A DNA stretch of 64,000 bases from Lanius collurio (taxonomy: Eukaryota > Chordata > Aves > Passeriformes > Laniidae): assembly GCA_020086605.1 (NCBI GenBank), contig JACBWW010000016.1:18089598-18153597 (forward strand), in the 5' to 3' direction. Of this stretch, positions 33,631-46,341 are shown piece after piece. How positions within the stretch are numbered: the first letter of the stretch is position 1; each line of letters opens with the position of its first letter. A program made the position numbers and the translations under genes. Below the pieces are notes generated by a model that saw only the letters and a program-made list of their open reading frames with translations, was not told where the DNA came from and ran no database searches.

Positions 33631-36430
33631 TTGGAGGATCCATCTCCATGAGAAACTCAAGTTTTTGATTGCTTTAAATGCCAGCTTTATTTCAACCCCT
33701 CACCACCTCCTCTGGTGGAAGTCAGCCTGATTCCATGTTTGCCAGATGAACTGCTCTGTTGCCCCCAGGTGCAGATCCAGCCTGAACTGGAGAACCCAGG
33801 AGTCAAGTAATCTGACAAAATTTGCACAAATCCATCTGTGCTGAAATCCCTGGCTCCCACACAGCCCTGCTAGAGAGTCCCACTGCCATTCTGCAGGCAG
33901 TCAGACCCACAGGTTAAAAGCTAGACCAGCATGCTGCTGGTTGAATATCAGCCACATCTTTGACTAATGAGCAATGGTTCCCCTTACCATTAAGAATATC
34001 CATGTGACTCACAGAAAAAGTCTTGCAGACCTGGCAGTTGATAAAGAAGGATTAGTCACTTCATTTCCTTTCCCCAGGATTGCTGATCTTCCCCACTCAT
34101 GATTGGAGACAGTTCTTCATGTCCATGTACTGGAAAGGCAAGAAAAGAGTGATAAGAAGACTGAATATCTTCTTGGCACCCCAGAAGCCTCCATTGGAGC
34201 CTCATCACCAACTGGAACCTTTTTGTCTTGCTCTTTTCTAGTTATTAATCACTTGCAGATGCTCCCACAGCATTCCTGTGGGAGACTGTTGACGTCATCA
34301 TGGATTCCTTGCCTCAGTGTTACCAGAGTAAAAAAGAAAGCTGCCCTGAAGTTCTGATTAATCCCTCAAAGGCAAGAACATTTACTCATGTGGCAAACCT
34401 GGAAGGCTAGGCTAGCAATTTGCCTTTGAGAAGCTGCAGCAATGGTGAGCATTCATCTTGAAACCAGAGACTGAGTTTGCTAAACTTGGTGCCTGAGTTG
34501 GGATCTGTAAACACTAAACTGGAAATTAACCTGAAAGCTGATTGGTTTGCCTTGCCAACAATGCAAAACTTAATTGCTTCACTTGATTTCTGCTTTTACC
34601 TCCATGGGAGAGTTTTTGCTTCCCAAACCAGTGGTGTAGACAAGACATGAACCAGTCAGAACCTTCTCAGCATTGGCTGGGACATCCATGTGATCTCTTG
34701 GCTGGAAGGTGCACCCCAAAGATCAGCTTATGACTGAAACATTGTCAGTTGGGTGGGTTCTGTGGGGAGTTCAGACAGAAAAGTCTTGTCCTGTGGGGCT
34801 GAGGTGAACCCTGTAACACACAGCCAGTGGTCCCTGCCACAGGGCTTGGCAGAACCTTGGCTCCTGGTGACTAACTGTGAGATAACTTTGGGCAAATGTG
34901 TTTTGGCCCCTGGCAAACGTGAGACGATTCAGCCTAGCTTAAACCTCCTTCTGGGTGGGTTAAATTAATACAAATTACCTCGTGTTTGCTGCAGGCTGGG
35001 AACACACACGGGCTGTTGCTCTGGTGGTTCACATGATGTTAGGTTGGTTGTGCTGGGTAGTGCCAAAGGCCTCTAACATGGCAACTCTGTCACTGGTTGT
35101 GGTCAACAGGGCACTCCAAAGAAAAACTACAGCAATGGGCAAGCACCCTGGTGACATTTTTCCAGTATCATTCTTTTGACCTTCAGCATTTTAAGGTCCA
35201 AACACACATCAGACAAAGGTGTTGTTTTGTATATAAGGGAGTAGGATTTTTTCTCTGAGGAATTTGGCTGATCACTTTTTGAACCCAAATACATTTTGCA
35301 GCATCCCATGCAAGAATTCTTTAGCTTCACTAAGTGCTGTGAGAAGAGTTGTTTGCTTTCATTTCTTCTCAGTCTTCTCTTTGTTATTTTCTCCACTGTT
35401 TCCCAGGATGTGCTGGAAAGGAGAAAAAACAACACATCCCTACTCATTGTGGCCAAGATCCTACTGATCTCTGTCACATCTCATCTTAGTCATATCTTCT
35501 GATTTGAAAACTCCTTCTCTAGTTAATCATGCCTCATGCAGCAGCCATTCAAGACCTTGCATTGTGCTTGTCATGTTGTTGGTCTAAATGTAAATGCATG
35601 TAAAGGTCATGTGAGTGAAGCGCTTTTATTCAGGTCTCTTTCCACTCATAACTTTGAAGAACAAATCATGTGAAAAAATAAAGCAGTTTGTAATAAGTCT
35701 ATAATATCACAATAAATAAAGACATCTAAGCCCAGCAGAATCTGATTGGTTTCATGCTGATACCCTCCCCACCTCTTTCTTTCCTCATGAGACACAGTAC
35801 CATCAGTGATGCTCCCTGTTACCGACTGCCTCTGTTTCCCATGTATCTGAGCCTTGGGAATGAAGGATAGGGTGACAAAATGTGGTATTAAGAAGTTCTC
35901 TACAAGGTTAATGGAGGAAATGGGATTGCTTGTTCTTTTAGAAAACGTGGTTGGTTTCTGCCTTTTATCAGAGGTTATTCCTGTTAATTTGCTTAAAAGG
36001 CTTGGGCTATTTGGCACTTGAAGGTTCCAGGGTGGGGTAGGGAAGATGTTCAGAATGTCTGGACCGTGTTATTGAGACACACTGAGCAGTAACCCAACGC
36101 CCAACCTCTGTGTGGCCTTTCTGTTTTACATGCTATGGACAAGTACATTACTGTTTAAACAGTCGACTTCCTGTAAAAGGGAAAGTTGGATTTTTATTGA
36201 TTTTGTGCTGTTTCAAATCCACCTACTCTCAGCTGCATGGTGTTCACTTGGAAAGCATCTAACGGGATGTTCCTGGAAAAACTTCACTCTGTAGAACAAT
36301 ACAATGCCTCTTTGTTTGTCGTCTTCTTGCTGAGGCCAGTCAGCCCTATTGAATGAACCTCAGATGTTTTGATTTGTTCTTTGGTGAAAGTTTATATGAC
36401 TTAAGCTATCTTTTTAGCCTTCCCGCCTTC
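33631..36430. other. Unassigned non-coding sequence
   Basis: No exon or repeat recognised. The 123-codon minus frame at 35646-36017 and the 116-codon minus frame at 35127-35477 have no recognisable domain. Confidence 0.55.
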
Positions 36431-36790
36431 CCCTTTGGGTTTCTTCTAAAGAACAAAGCCACTTGAATTAAATTGCTCTGTATTGGGATTTCAAACATTA
36501 ATGAATGTTGTTTCAAAGTGTTATCTCATTTGGGGCCTGAAATGATGACGGGCAACCATTCTTGTGCCAGCAGAAGAATCTCTGTGGCTTTGGGATTGTT
36601 TGCTATTTCTTTAAACAGATCGGCACTTTGAAAGGGTCATTTGTTTCCATATATTTTTTATTATAAAAGCAAAAATAATGAACAGCTAGAAGGCCAACAT
36701 AAAGCAGCTGTATTATGTGTGCTGGGAGATGCAATGTGTAGTCTAGCTATTGAAACAGTAGACTGAAGATTATTAAAAAAGGAACCCTTG
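36431..36790. other. Candidate conserved non-coding element
   Basis: Compact sequence with few simple repeats, containing CATTAATGAATG near 36498, ATGATGACGGGCAACC near 36542 and CAGATCGGCAC near 36618. The CCATATATTTTTTATTATAAAAG stretch is an AT-rich site of the MEF2/homeodomain kind, near 36647. The mix of preserved CpGs and TAAT-type cores is enhancer-like. Conservation is inferred. Confidence 0.35.
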
Positions 36791-37418
36791 CTACTATTTT
36801 TGAGACCTACAGGCATTGCAACTGTTTATTTTATGTAGGTAAGAAGCCAAATTCTTTGCAGTGGAGCACCTCCGCTTCCCTGGAATCACAGAAATGAGGA
36901 TGGCTGTCTGACACGGTGTTTTAAAGATCTTCATTTAAATAATGTGTCCCCAGATAAAAACCTTGAAGTGAGCCTTTCAGGCCTCCTCTGAAATCACTGT
37001 GCAAAGGCTGCATGTAAAAGCAGATGTTTGCAGTATACATATTTCCAGTGGAGCTCAATGGCAACAAATACTACGTTAAAAAAGAATTTTTTTTCTTTGT
37101 TTTTAATTTTGTTAATAGAAGAAGCTGTTGGAGTAGCATTCATGGTAATGGATGAACATGGCCAAGACAGGTCCTTTATTGGTAATAATCTCTTGTCCCT
37201 GTGTCATTGAGAGCAGTTTCTATAGGTGCAAGTGAGTCAGTATAAAGGAAGACAGTATAATACATCAGGGCTGGGTGGGAGATTACTTCATTTAACTTCT
37301 GCCTTCCTTTCTTTGAGGTCCTGTTAAGCTAAATAATGGAAGCCTATAAAATGAAGGAATGATTGAAGTGTGCCTGCCAACCAATTACACAATTCTGGAC
37401 ATGGTCTCCAGGACTCTT

Positions 37419-37446
37419 TGTATATGTATATGTACATGTATGTGTG
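37419..37446 (+). repeat. Short imperfect TA/TG microsatellite
   Basis: Alternating TATATG, TACATG and TATGTG units over about 28 bp. Possible length variation. Confidence 0.75.
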
Positions 37447-38962
37447 TCTTGTCTCTCTCAGCTGGGACTCTGACTCTCTAGAAACTGCTGGTTTACGTGC
37501 ACCAGTTTATTGTGAGAGCCTTTGGTTTTCAGAATAGTTGCTTTTATTCTTTCCCCCCTCCTTAACCACCGGTTGCAGTTTGTGTCACAAAAGGTTTTCT
37601 GAAGGGCTGTGCTCTGACTGTCAGGTTTGGAACTGCACCTTGCATTTCAGTCCTCCAGCAAAATCCCCATTAGCTCCATCTGAAAAGGCAGGAGAAAAAA
37701 AATAGATGAAAAAGATGTTTTGACGAATGTGAATCTTATTTCGATTGCCTCTCTGGGAAAGTCATGGGTAAAAGGGATATCCATGGTCAGGCCTGGGAGG
37801 GAAAAGATGAAAAGATACTTCACACCAAAACCAAATATTGATTTCTTGCACTAGAGAGGGCAGGTTGGTGAGACTCGTCATATCAGGTCATGAGCCATTT
37901 ATCCCTTTCTTTGACCAAGACCAATAATAGAGGTAAAGTTCAAAAATCCATAGCAGCTGGTTTTGTATCAAGACATGAGAGAAGTAAATTTTGTGCTCAC
38001 ACACAATAAATATTGCTTTACAGAAGACTGAAGGGATTGTATCTATCATGGAGTTACTTTAAAATTTCCATCCAATGTCATCCTTTCTTATATCTAGTGG
38101 CACACTTGGATCAGGTGATGTCACAGCAGAGGAAGTCCCAGGGGTCAGTGGAGTAAGGAGTCAAGAAATAAAACACCTTGCAGATTTGCACACTCATCAA
38201 CTGCCCTTCTTTTAAGATGTGATGGGAGAAAGGAAACACAAAGACAGCACATTTTTTCCTTGCTCTATGAAGTGGCTGCCTGTGCAAGTTTGAGGTGGGG
38301 GAAGCCAGGGAAGAGTGGAACCCTATCAAAAAACTTATGAACTCTTTTATCAAGTCTCTGTGTCATTCTGGTGAAAGGCAGATGAAATAAATCTACGTCT
38401 GGCCCTTCATGAAACGTGAGATTATCACAGGTTAAGACCTTAATAAGCCATTTCTAGCCACCTACATGCAAACAATATATAGAATGGGCTAAGTGAGACC
38501 AATGGGGCTGTGTAAATCATTAGAGATTAGTGCAGTATGGCCAAAATGGAAAAGAAAGTTATCTAAATGGGTGTACTGTGAGACCCATGATCAAATGTGA
38601 TCAACCACAAAAACGAGGCTACATAACATGGAGTTTGGCTCCTTGCTTGCTTTATGCTACCATCGATGATTTTGTCTTGTGCAAAATCTCAAGATTATGT
38701 GTATAGGTTTCTTTTTATGAGAAATCCACTTAGAAGTGTTTGCTGAAGATTACCAGGTGATTAATAAATGTTTTTAAAAATATTATAAACTGTTAGAGAA
38801 GCTAAGAAATTGTGTAGCATCACAGCTTAGAGCTGACTTTTCTAACGGCTTTGTACTGGTCTGTGCCTCATGGTACTTGTGTTCATCACCACATTACTAC
38901 ATATATTAATAGTCTCTTGGCTCCTTTTAAAAAGCTTCTAAGTATAACCTTTGCAGGAAGTG

Positions 38963-38984
38963 AGATAGACATGTCTGTCTATCT
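38963..38984. repeat. 8-bp perfect inverted repeat
   Basis: AGATAGAC (38963-38970) and GTCTATCT (38977-38984) are perfect complements around a 6-base loop, followed by more GTCT units. It is probably simple-sequence in origin. Confidence 0.7.
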
Positions 38985-40039
38985 GTCTGTTTCATAATGG
39001 GAATGTGGCTGTAGCTGTGATGATATAAAAATATATTAGAGTTAAAACCACCCTTTGTAGTTTATAGTATTATATTATGGGAGAAGTGAGATTGTCACAG
39101 AGATGAAGTGGGAACTTACATTTAAACCTTTCTTTTGGTTCATTAAAAACTTGAGTTCAAAATGGTCTTTGGAGGCCATATTTCTGTCAAATATATCTAT
39201 ATATATTTCTTTTAACATCTGAGATGATTCCATGTCCAGACATTCCTTTGGCCATATGGAGGGTTAAGTCAGTTATTTGTAGCCTTGTCATTTAGGGAGA
39301 AAATCTAGTGGCAAACGGTAATTTTGGGTGATGAACATCCACTATTTCAAAGTTATTGCTGTTAGGGTCTGTAGGAAGTGTCAGTCTTCTGGGCTAGGAT
39401 GCACGGGTCCTTTCTCACATCTCCTTCCCCATTACAGGTTATTCTCCCTTTGCATGTATAAAGATGCACTTTACATGATCAACCTTCCAGTTTCTTTAAT
39501 TAATACCAAAGCATTTTGTACTTGTCAGCTGGTCTGTTTAGGTGGAACGTTTCCTGATCCCCTACAGCCAGCTCCTTGGAGAAACAGATGGGTGAGCTTT
39601 TGGTTCCTGAAGCAGCTGGGATTGATTGTTTTTATAATTTGTTTTTGACTGTCTAAACTTAGTGAAAAATTGTAGTGACAGTAGAGTGCTCTGGGACAGT
39701 TTAACAGGTCATGAAGAAATTGCAGTGTTTCTATGTTTATCCCTGGCTGGTTGTCTTCAAAATATTCTGCAAATGATTGCTCTCAGCAAGTCCTGCATGC
39801 TGGGACATCCTCACTCTCGTTTTCCCCATGGTCCTGTACTTACCTAGCTTTCCTCCCTGATGCCATATGGCCTTGTTCCTAGGTCACCCCATCTGACAGG
39901 TGTCCATGCTGAGGTGTTATCTTTGCTCAGTGGCATTTTGAGATTTTCTGAATGACAAGTGAGGGAAAAGTGGACTTGCAGTCCTTTTGAGATGTTGAGT
40001 TTGGGAAACACGTAAAGGAGGCTTGGACCAAGCATCTTC

Positions 40040-40135
40040 TTCCCTCAGCTTTTTTCCCCTTAAAATTAGATTAAAGAATCCCAGTACCCTCAGCTGTTCC
40101 TCACAGGACGAATGTCCCAGACCACGTATCCAGCA
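40040..40135 (-). pseudogene. CR1 LINE reverse-transcriptase ORF relic (C-terminal part)
   Basis: Translated on the minus strand, this reads GLGHSSCEEQLRVLGFFNL followed by RGKKLREED. It matches the conserved C-terminal part of CR1 ORF2, usually of the form 'GLEHLSYEERLRELGLFSL' followed by a basic 'EKRRLRGDL' stretch. The DNA (GAGGAACAGCTGAGGGTACT on the minus strand) also follows the CR1 consensus. In an intact element this protein copies CR1 RNA into DNA. Only about 30 codons remain recognisable; flanking CR1 sequence is lost or too diverged. It happens to lie in a 108-codon open frame (39917-40243) that is not a functional gene. Confidence 0.75.
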
Positions 40136-41643
40136 AGCATCATTCATCCTGGGCAGTGACTTAAGCATGAATTGTGTGAAAAAAACTTGATAGCAGGTGG
40201 TGTATTTAAAGACTCTTTCATAACATAGACAGGAGCAATGCAAAAGTTACACAGCCATTCTCAATTCTGCCATTTCCCGACTTCAGATCACTTGACCTGT
40301 GCCGGTTTAATGTTCTCTCTCTATGTTTTTTTTGTGTGCAATAGGTGCTTATATTCTTGATTGATGTATAACTCATAAAAATTTCCATGCCAGTATCAGT
40401 ATTTATACACAGAGATAACTGTTGCTATGGTTATATGGTGTCCTGAAAATGCTTGGTTTTTTTTTTTTTCCTATTTATGTTTCAAACAGGGCTTGGTCAA
40501 GTAAAGTAAATATCTTGCCTTAATTTAGGTTTTATGTTTGCTGTAAAACTTGTTTTAAAAAAAAAAAGAAAAAGAAACATTAGCATTTCACAGCAGAAAC
40601 ACAAAAATTTTACATTACTAGGCAAGTCGACTTTGGCATTTTTCCTTTCAGTCAGTTTGTTTTTCTAATATAAAACTAATATGACATAATGTATAATCTA
40701 ATTTGGAAATTACAATTTACTTGGAAGGATTATGCTGCCAGCCAATACCAACAAAGAAAAAAATTATTTGAGAATGTTTCTTTCCTTCGTAACGTGGTCG
40801 ATAATTTATTTTTCCTTCAGAAGATTACTTTTTTCTTTACGACATTTCCTGCTGGTGTGATTTGCATTAGGATTAAATAATATGTTCCATGCTTAACTTA
40901 TGTACCAAAAAAAGTGAATTATTCCTCAAATTAAAAAAAAAAAAAGGTGCAAATTACTATCTTGTTATGGACTTCACTTTGCTTACTTCGCAGCAAAGAG
41001 TGTTGATCATTTTCAGATGGCTTGGCAGTAACTACTTTATTTGTCCTGACAGTATTTACATGAAGGGGCAATTTGAAATGGGTAGATCTGTGTCTTTTAT
41101 GAATAAAGGCCACTAAGATGGCTTAGAACAGGAGAAGTTGAAAAATGGGTAATCCAACCGTGGTAATTCTGTCTAACACTGAATTACCATGTTGACTCTC
41201 GTTAACCACAAAAGTTTAAGCGTTCATCCAACACGTTGTGTTACAGGGCTGTGGCATTTCTTCAGGAGCTCCTCATTCACAGCAACGTGCTGGGAGGGTA
41301 TTAAGTTGTATTAAATGTTCCCATATCTCCTGTGGATGCTTCAGAGGGAGCAGCTTTGTTAGCCTTGAGCATGTAGAGGAGCATTAGGAAAAAGTTCTGC
41401 CGAGTTCTGCCGGAACAAGTTTGTGTCTGGCACAGCATCTATAAGTTCAGCCTCTAGGTTAAGTGGAGAAAATTAAACACAATGGACCCATTTTATGAAG
41501 AATTCACAGTCCTGAGCAAAATGTGCTGTGGACTAAATAAGAGTGCTCCTTAAAAAAAAGAAAATACGTACCCACTTCTGATTTCTACAGTTCAATTACA
41601 GGTGAGATCCAACTGTAACATTATTAAGACTAATTTAAAGGGT
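40136..41643. other. Unassigned non-coding sequence
   Basis: AT-rich with A/T runs (40456-40469, 40557-40570, 40931-40943). The piece at 40350-40450, with GTTGCTATGGTTAT, could carry a regulatory half-site. No exon recognised. Confidence 0.55.
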
Positions 41644-41955
41644 AGTCTACTGGCTTTGGGTGGTATTGGAGCTGGACTTGGAAAATCTGGACTCAGTTAT
41701 GGCTCTGCCACAGACTTTTAATTTCAACCTCTGGCAAGTCACTTATCCTTGGCATTCCTCAGTTTCCCATCTGTAAAAGCAGGGTTGTGTTATTTTCCCC
41801 CTGTTCTTTCCCTCTTGCCTGTTTAGTCTTGAGTTTCTTTAGGGGGTGGTTTCTTGCAGTGTATTTCTAGTTGGTTTTTACAAGTGTCCTGCACAATGAG
41901 ACCTTAGTCTCAGCTGGGATCTCTGCTGTAATACAGATAATATTATTGTTGACAG
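41644..41955 (+). mobile_element. MIR (CORE-SINE), nearly full length
   Basis: The plus strand shows the ordered signature of an amniote MIR. The tRNA-derived and core parts include GGACTCAGTTATGGCTCTGC, GGCAAGTCACTTATCC and CCTCAGTTTCCCATCTGTAA. The 3' part then shows TTTCTTTAGGGGGTGG, CCTGCACAATGAGACC and a terminal AATACAGATAATATTATTG. These match the MIR pattern ('GGCTCTGCCAC', 'GGCAAGTCACTTA', 'CCTCAGTTTCCTCATCTGTAAAA') plus the tail typical of sauropsid copies ('AGCACAATGGGGCC', 'AATAATAATAA'). The length, about 310 bp, is that of a whole element. MIRs stopped moving long ago, so such a complete copy is uncommon in the compact genomes of birds. MIRs are transcribed by RNA polymerase III when active; this one is surely inactive as a transposon. 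Confidence 0.85.
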
Positions 41956-43369
41956 ATGTTGCTGTATCTGTGTAATGTAGTAGCATAAAGCAATAAAGCT
42001 TCCTCCCCTCCTGGTATTTAAAACTTAGAGAACAGTTTTGTTGACTCTTCTTCTTGTTTGTTCTTTAATAAAATTAGCTCAAAGCTATTTTCTGGAAGGC
42101 TATCTGAGTACTCATGGTAGTAAACCAGGACTTTGAATGAACTCAGGGTACTGCCATCCTGCTGTAAAGATCTGCCTTGTGTTGTAGTTCCTTATCTTGA
42201 AACCTTGAAGATATGCTGATATCATAGCAGGTCATCTACAGAGGAGGTAATTGGGATCATCATTTTAAGCAGCTTGTTTGAGTTTTTAAAATGTTTTTTC
42301 CTGCTGTAAATTATTCTGTTCTTCTGAAGTTGAAAATTAAACTGTGTGAGTTTTGAGTTTGCTTACCTTATTCCAGTATGTAGTCTGTCTGTTTGTCCTC
42401 ATTTCCACCGACCTGCTGGATTTGGTGGAAAAACTGACACCTAGCTGAAGGTCTTAAAAACACCTTAAAAAGCTGCTTACCAGATTCATGAAAACTTGGA
42501 ACTGGGTGGAGGAAAGAGACTCTTAGCTTCCCCTGCAAGACCTTCACCCTGAGCTCAGCCTGACTATAAGACACTGGAGAATCTAAAGCCCAAACATCTC
42601 AGGATGGTGTATTTCATAGGCTCTGCCGCTCTTGAAACATCCTTCCATGGCAGGGTTTGCTGTAAGTGCAGCAAGATTTGGTGCATCTTCCCAAAGGCAA
42701 AATGGTTCTGACTGTGCCAGAGGTGCCTTCTCTGCTTGACCCAGCCCTCGCTCTTAGGACAGGCAGCAGAGAGCTCAGGCAGCATCAGGACTTGGCTGTG
42801 ACAGGCACCGTGCAAACCCGCCCCTTCCCCAAGGGACCTGGTGTGTAAATAGGTGCAGGAACCACAAACCATCTTGGAATAACTTGAATTCCAGCCAGAA
42901 TAAGCACAGAAAACCCCTTTTGTTTGGACATAAATATAATTAACCTTCTACTGTGGTCACTGGTGTCAAGTTTAGTGCCGAAGTCCAAGGGCAGTTGATA
43001 TGGCAGCAGCAGACAGCAAAGCTCAGGGCAGGCTGTAAAGATCTGTGTGTTGTTGCTGCTGTTTCCAGCCTCCATTGCCAGACTTGAAGACAGAAAGCAA
43101 CACAGAGATAAGGCAAGCGATCTCACTTTTATTGATTAAGTTTGGCCTTGAGGATTGTCCACTCCACAGCTTCACCTAAAAGTCGATCTTTGAGAGGTTT
43201 GGGAAGGCTTAACAGAGCTGTGAAATGTATTTGGAAAATGAGTATGGACGCGCTGAAACACCCTCCAGTATATCCCACCATAAAAGATGCGTATCAGGTT
43301 CCTTGTGTGGCATTTGAAGACTATAAACATATTGCCATGATTTGCTATGTTTCCTGAGGGCTTACAAAA
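41956..43369. other. Unassigned non-coding sequence
   Basis: No exon, RNA gene or clear repeat recognised. Frames of 102 and 113 codons on the minus strand (42564-43126) lack domain features. Confidence 0.55.
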
Positions 43370-43525
43370 AAAGTGGCCCTTTTAGGGGATTGCCATATTG
43401 AGATTGACAATTTGATGTAAACCATGGCCCAGCATTGAATGTTCTGTTTAATGCAATTCTGTGTTTGTCAGCTGTAACCAATTATGCTTTTCATTGTGCT
43501 CCGTGACACCGACATGGCTCCTTTT
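43370..43525. other. Candidate conserved non-coding element (short)
   Basis: Repeat-free sequence with CCATATTGAGATTGACAA near 43392 and CAGCTGTAACCAATTATGC near 43470, followed by CTCCGTGACACCGACATGG. Texture suggests constraint. Inference only. Confidence 0.22.
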
Positions 43526-46235
43526 TACCAAGTGGTTGCTAATACCATTTTGTACACCTTCCATGGCTGAGCCCTGTTGGAAGCTGTGTTATATGTGTAA
43601 CCTGCTGCTCCTTTCCCTGTGTGCTGGCAAAGCGTGAGATATCCAGAGCAGCTTTGAGTTCGAGGGAGTCTTTTGTGTGGCTTGGGGAATGGGGTCTTGA
43701 GGAAAGCTGAGGGGCCTGGAGCTGAGTAGCAAGGGGATAATAATTTGTAGCTAAAAACTGCAGCTGAGATGTTTCTGGAGGATTGTGCCTGCATACTCAG
43801 GCTGCTAATCCTGGTTTGTGGCTGCAGTAGGAAGCTAAACTGGAAACAAGTCAACGCTTTCATATCATCTGGTTTTCCCTCCAACCCATGAACACAAACA
43901 CCATGAAAACCTTAATCCTCGTGGTCCCCAGTGTACTCCTGCATGGTATTGCAGTGAAGTCTAGGACCTGAAAGGACCCTGGAGAGGAAGGGACGTGCAT
44001 GCCTGCGGAGGGAGTTTTCTGGCACAGGGTGCTCCTACGGGATGAGTGTATTTATATTCAGGGCTATTTTCTTGCTGTCCTTTTCCCCAGAAAAGGTACT
44101 TCTACTGTAGGAAAAGTTTGATAGTTGGTGTGGTTAATTTTGAATGGCTTGTTGTTTGTGAGGCTGTCAGTTGGGAGTCTGGTGGCTGGCTCTGTGCAGG
44201 TCCACGTTTGTCAGAGTAGGGCATGGGGCAGCTCTGCATCTTCAGCCCATTAACTCCAGCTGCCCCTCGTCTGGAGTTGGGCAGCTTCTCTGGAGGTGGT
44301 GGGAGGATCTCCAGGCACAAGGGCAGCTGAGGCCTGGGCATGCCTCCACAGAGCATTTCAGGACTTTGATCTCATACTTAGAGGTGGCCACCCTGAGTGT
44401 TCATCTAATAAAGAATCTTGTCTCTGGCTGAGGCTGCAAGTGGGTGCAGACATAAGAGGAAAGATGCAGGGTAAGCATGCAGGACACTTCCAAATACTCT
44501 GCATCTCCCAGGGATCTCCTGGATTAGAGGTGATTTAAGCTTCTTTAACAAATCTCAGGTTTTGGTTTTTTCTTGAACTTGTGTCGGTCTCCATTTAAGC
44601 TGTATTATCTGTTAATTGTACATCCTGGGACAGAGTGCCACAACTTAACTCCAAGCTGCATTTGAACCACCCAACCTATTTCTTTCTGTTTGCTTTTAAC
44701 CTGCCGCCTTTGAACGTTTGAAAGTTTAATTTGATGTTCCTGCTCTAAGAACTCCAATTCTGGTGTTGGAAGCTATCATGAACAACTGCTTCTTGTCCAA
44801 CCCAGGATTTTGTACAAACAATTCATATTTCATCTTATGTATCTTTTTTCCAGCCAGAGGCCTGCTTAGCCATTCTTTGTATCAAGACCATTGGCTATTT
44901 AGCTCTCTTCTCCTTGGGCAAAACAGTCAGCAGGACCTCAGAGGGAGTCCCTGAGGCTCAGAAGCTTTGCATGAAGCAGCAGTCCCCAGACAAATAGAAA
45001 TGTCTCAGGTCTCTCTCCTCTATTTTCTTTCCCCAGTGTGAGCCAGCAGCTATGGCATAAACTTGATTACATTGCAACCAGAGTTGGAATTACTCCACTT
45101 ACAGGAGGTCTTCTTGCAGTTCCCCATTTGGTCATAGTCTGCTTGCAAGTTTTATGAGGCAGTGGATTTGGAGATGCTGCAACTGGAAAAGGGATACAAT
45201 TTGGAAAATGTTATTAAATCTTGACCTTCAACTCTATTCGGACAGCAAGTATGGATTTCCCTAAGGAGCTTGGATGGGTGTCTTCACTCTGACATTGCTG
45301 CAGAGAGCCTGGGACTGTGGGGCAAAGCTGCTACCAGTCCACCTAAGTAATCCTTGGAAGAGATGGGAAGGTTGCCTGTACACTGCAGCCAGGGCTTTGC
45401 TTGTCCTTATAATAAATGAAAGTACTTCACTTCTTCATATTGTAAATAAATCATTAAATGAAGCTTGGAGGGAGGGAGCAGAATAGCACTTTACAAAAGT
45501 GGTGGTGTTTCCTCTGAGATTGTCTATCAGCTGGCTTCCAACCCAGGATTTAGTTCCAGCTTGTTTAAAAACAGCATCAGCCCTGCTGCAGTGCCATAAA
45601 CTTTCAGTAAATTGAAAAGACCCCTCATAGTATGAGTGAGATTTTTATATCTGCTGCGTTTACAGCAAATCCATGAGAAGTCTGGATGAGTGACTCAACA
45701 ATTGGTTTTAATTTTAATCACTTTCCCAGTAGAAAGTAATTTTTTAGGAAAGTAAATAGCAGGGGAAAAATTGTATTTAAAATTTTCATTTTTCCCCCAT
45801 GAGGCTTTGGTTTTAAAAAGCTGTAAAAACATCCTTTGCTTCCTTTGCTTTTGGCATGCAAGAACTTAAAATGGCTGTTTTCTTGAAACATGACATAACA
45901 TTTTGGCTAGTATGGCATAAAATGACAAAGATATTAAAATGAAGAACAATTTTATTTTAATTCAGGCGAAAAATCCAATCCAAACTCCATCCATTTTCCC
46001 TTTTATCCATATTTTTCACCATGAAAGATTGCTCAGCTGAGACCCAGACCCATGTGGCTGTGGCATGGAGGTTCCTACTTTCCCATCATGGACTGTGCTC
46101 TTTGAGCCATGCATTGCTGGCTGTGAAATGATATTTCAAAGCCATTAATACCAAAAATATCAGTGATGGCTCTACACCCCAACAAATGAAGCAGTTGTTT
46201 CAGCCAGGCTGTTTCTGGGCAGCCAGCAGCTCTGG
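43526..46235. other. Unassigned non-coding sequence
   Basis: No exon or clear repeat recognised. The AT-rich part (45590-46000) is almost free of simple repeats and might be regulatory. A 10-bp slippage duplication (TCCTTTGCTT) lies near 45832-45851. Confidence 0.5.
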
Positions 46236-46341
46236 ATGATGGCAGAGCCTGGCAGGAGCATGGCCCTGTTCGCCAGCACAGCCAGCTCAGCCCTCTGGGC
46301 TCTTGGGCTCCTCAGCCTGGTGCTGCCTCTGCTCAGTGAAG
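46236..46341 (+). CDS. Possible first coding exon with signal peptide (unrecognised gene)
   Basis: From tandem ATGs at 46236 and 46239 the frame reads MMAEPGRSMALFASTASS, then ALWALGLLSLVLPLLSEG. This is a short polar start, then a strongly hydrophobic 15-residue core, then a small polar turn, as in a cleavable secretion signal. After 35 codons plus one base comes AAG|GTACAG (46339-46347), a usable but not strong splice donor. Upstream, GTTGTTTCAG (46192-46201) could be an acceptor for a 5' non-coding exon. The local sequence is more GC-rich than its surroundings. I do not recognise the protein and could not find a matching second exon, so this may be chance. Confidence 0.22.

Larger units (their letters stand above)
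36791..40039. other. Unassigned non-coding sequence
   Basis: Contains the TA/TG tract at 37419-37446 and a GTCT-rich run with an 8-bp hairpin at 38963-38984. No exon or RNA gene recognised. Open frames reach 106 codons without domain features. Confidence 0.55.
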
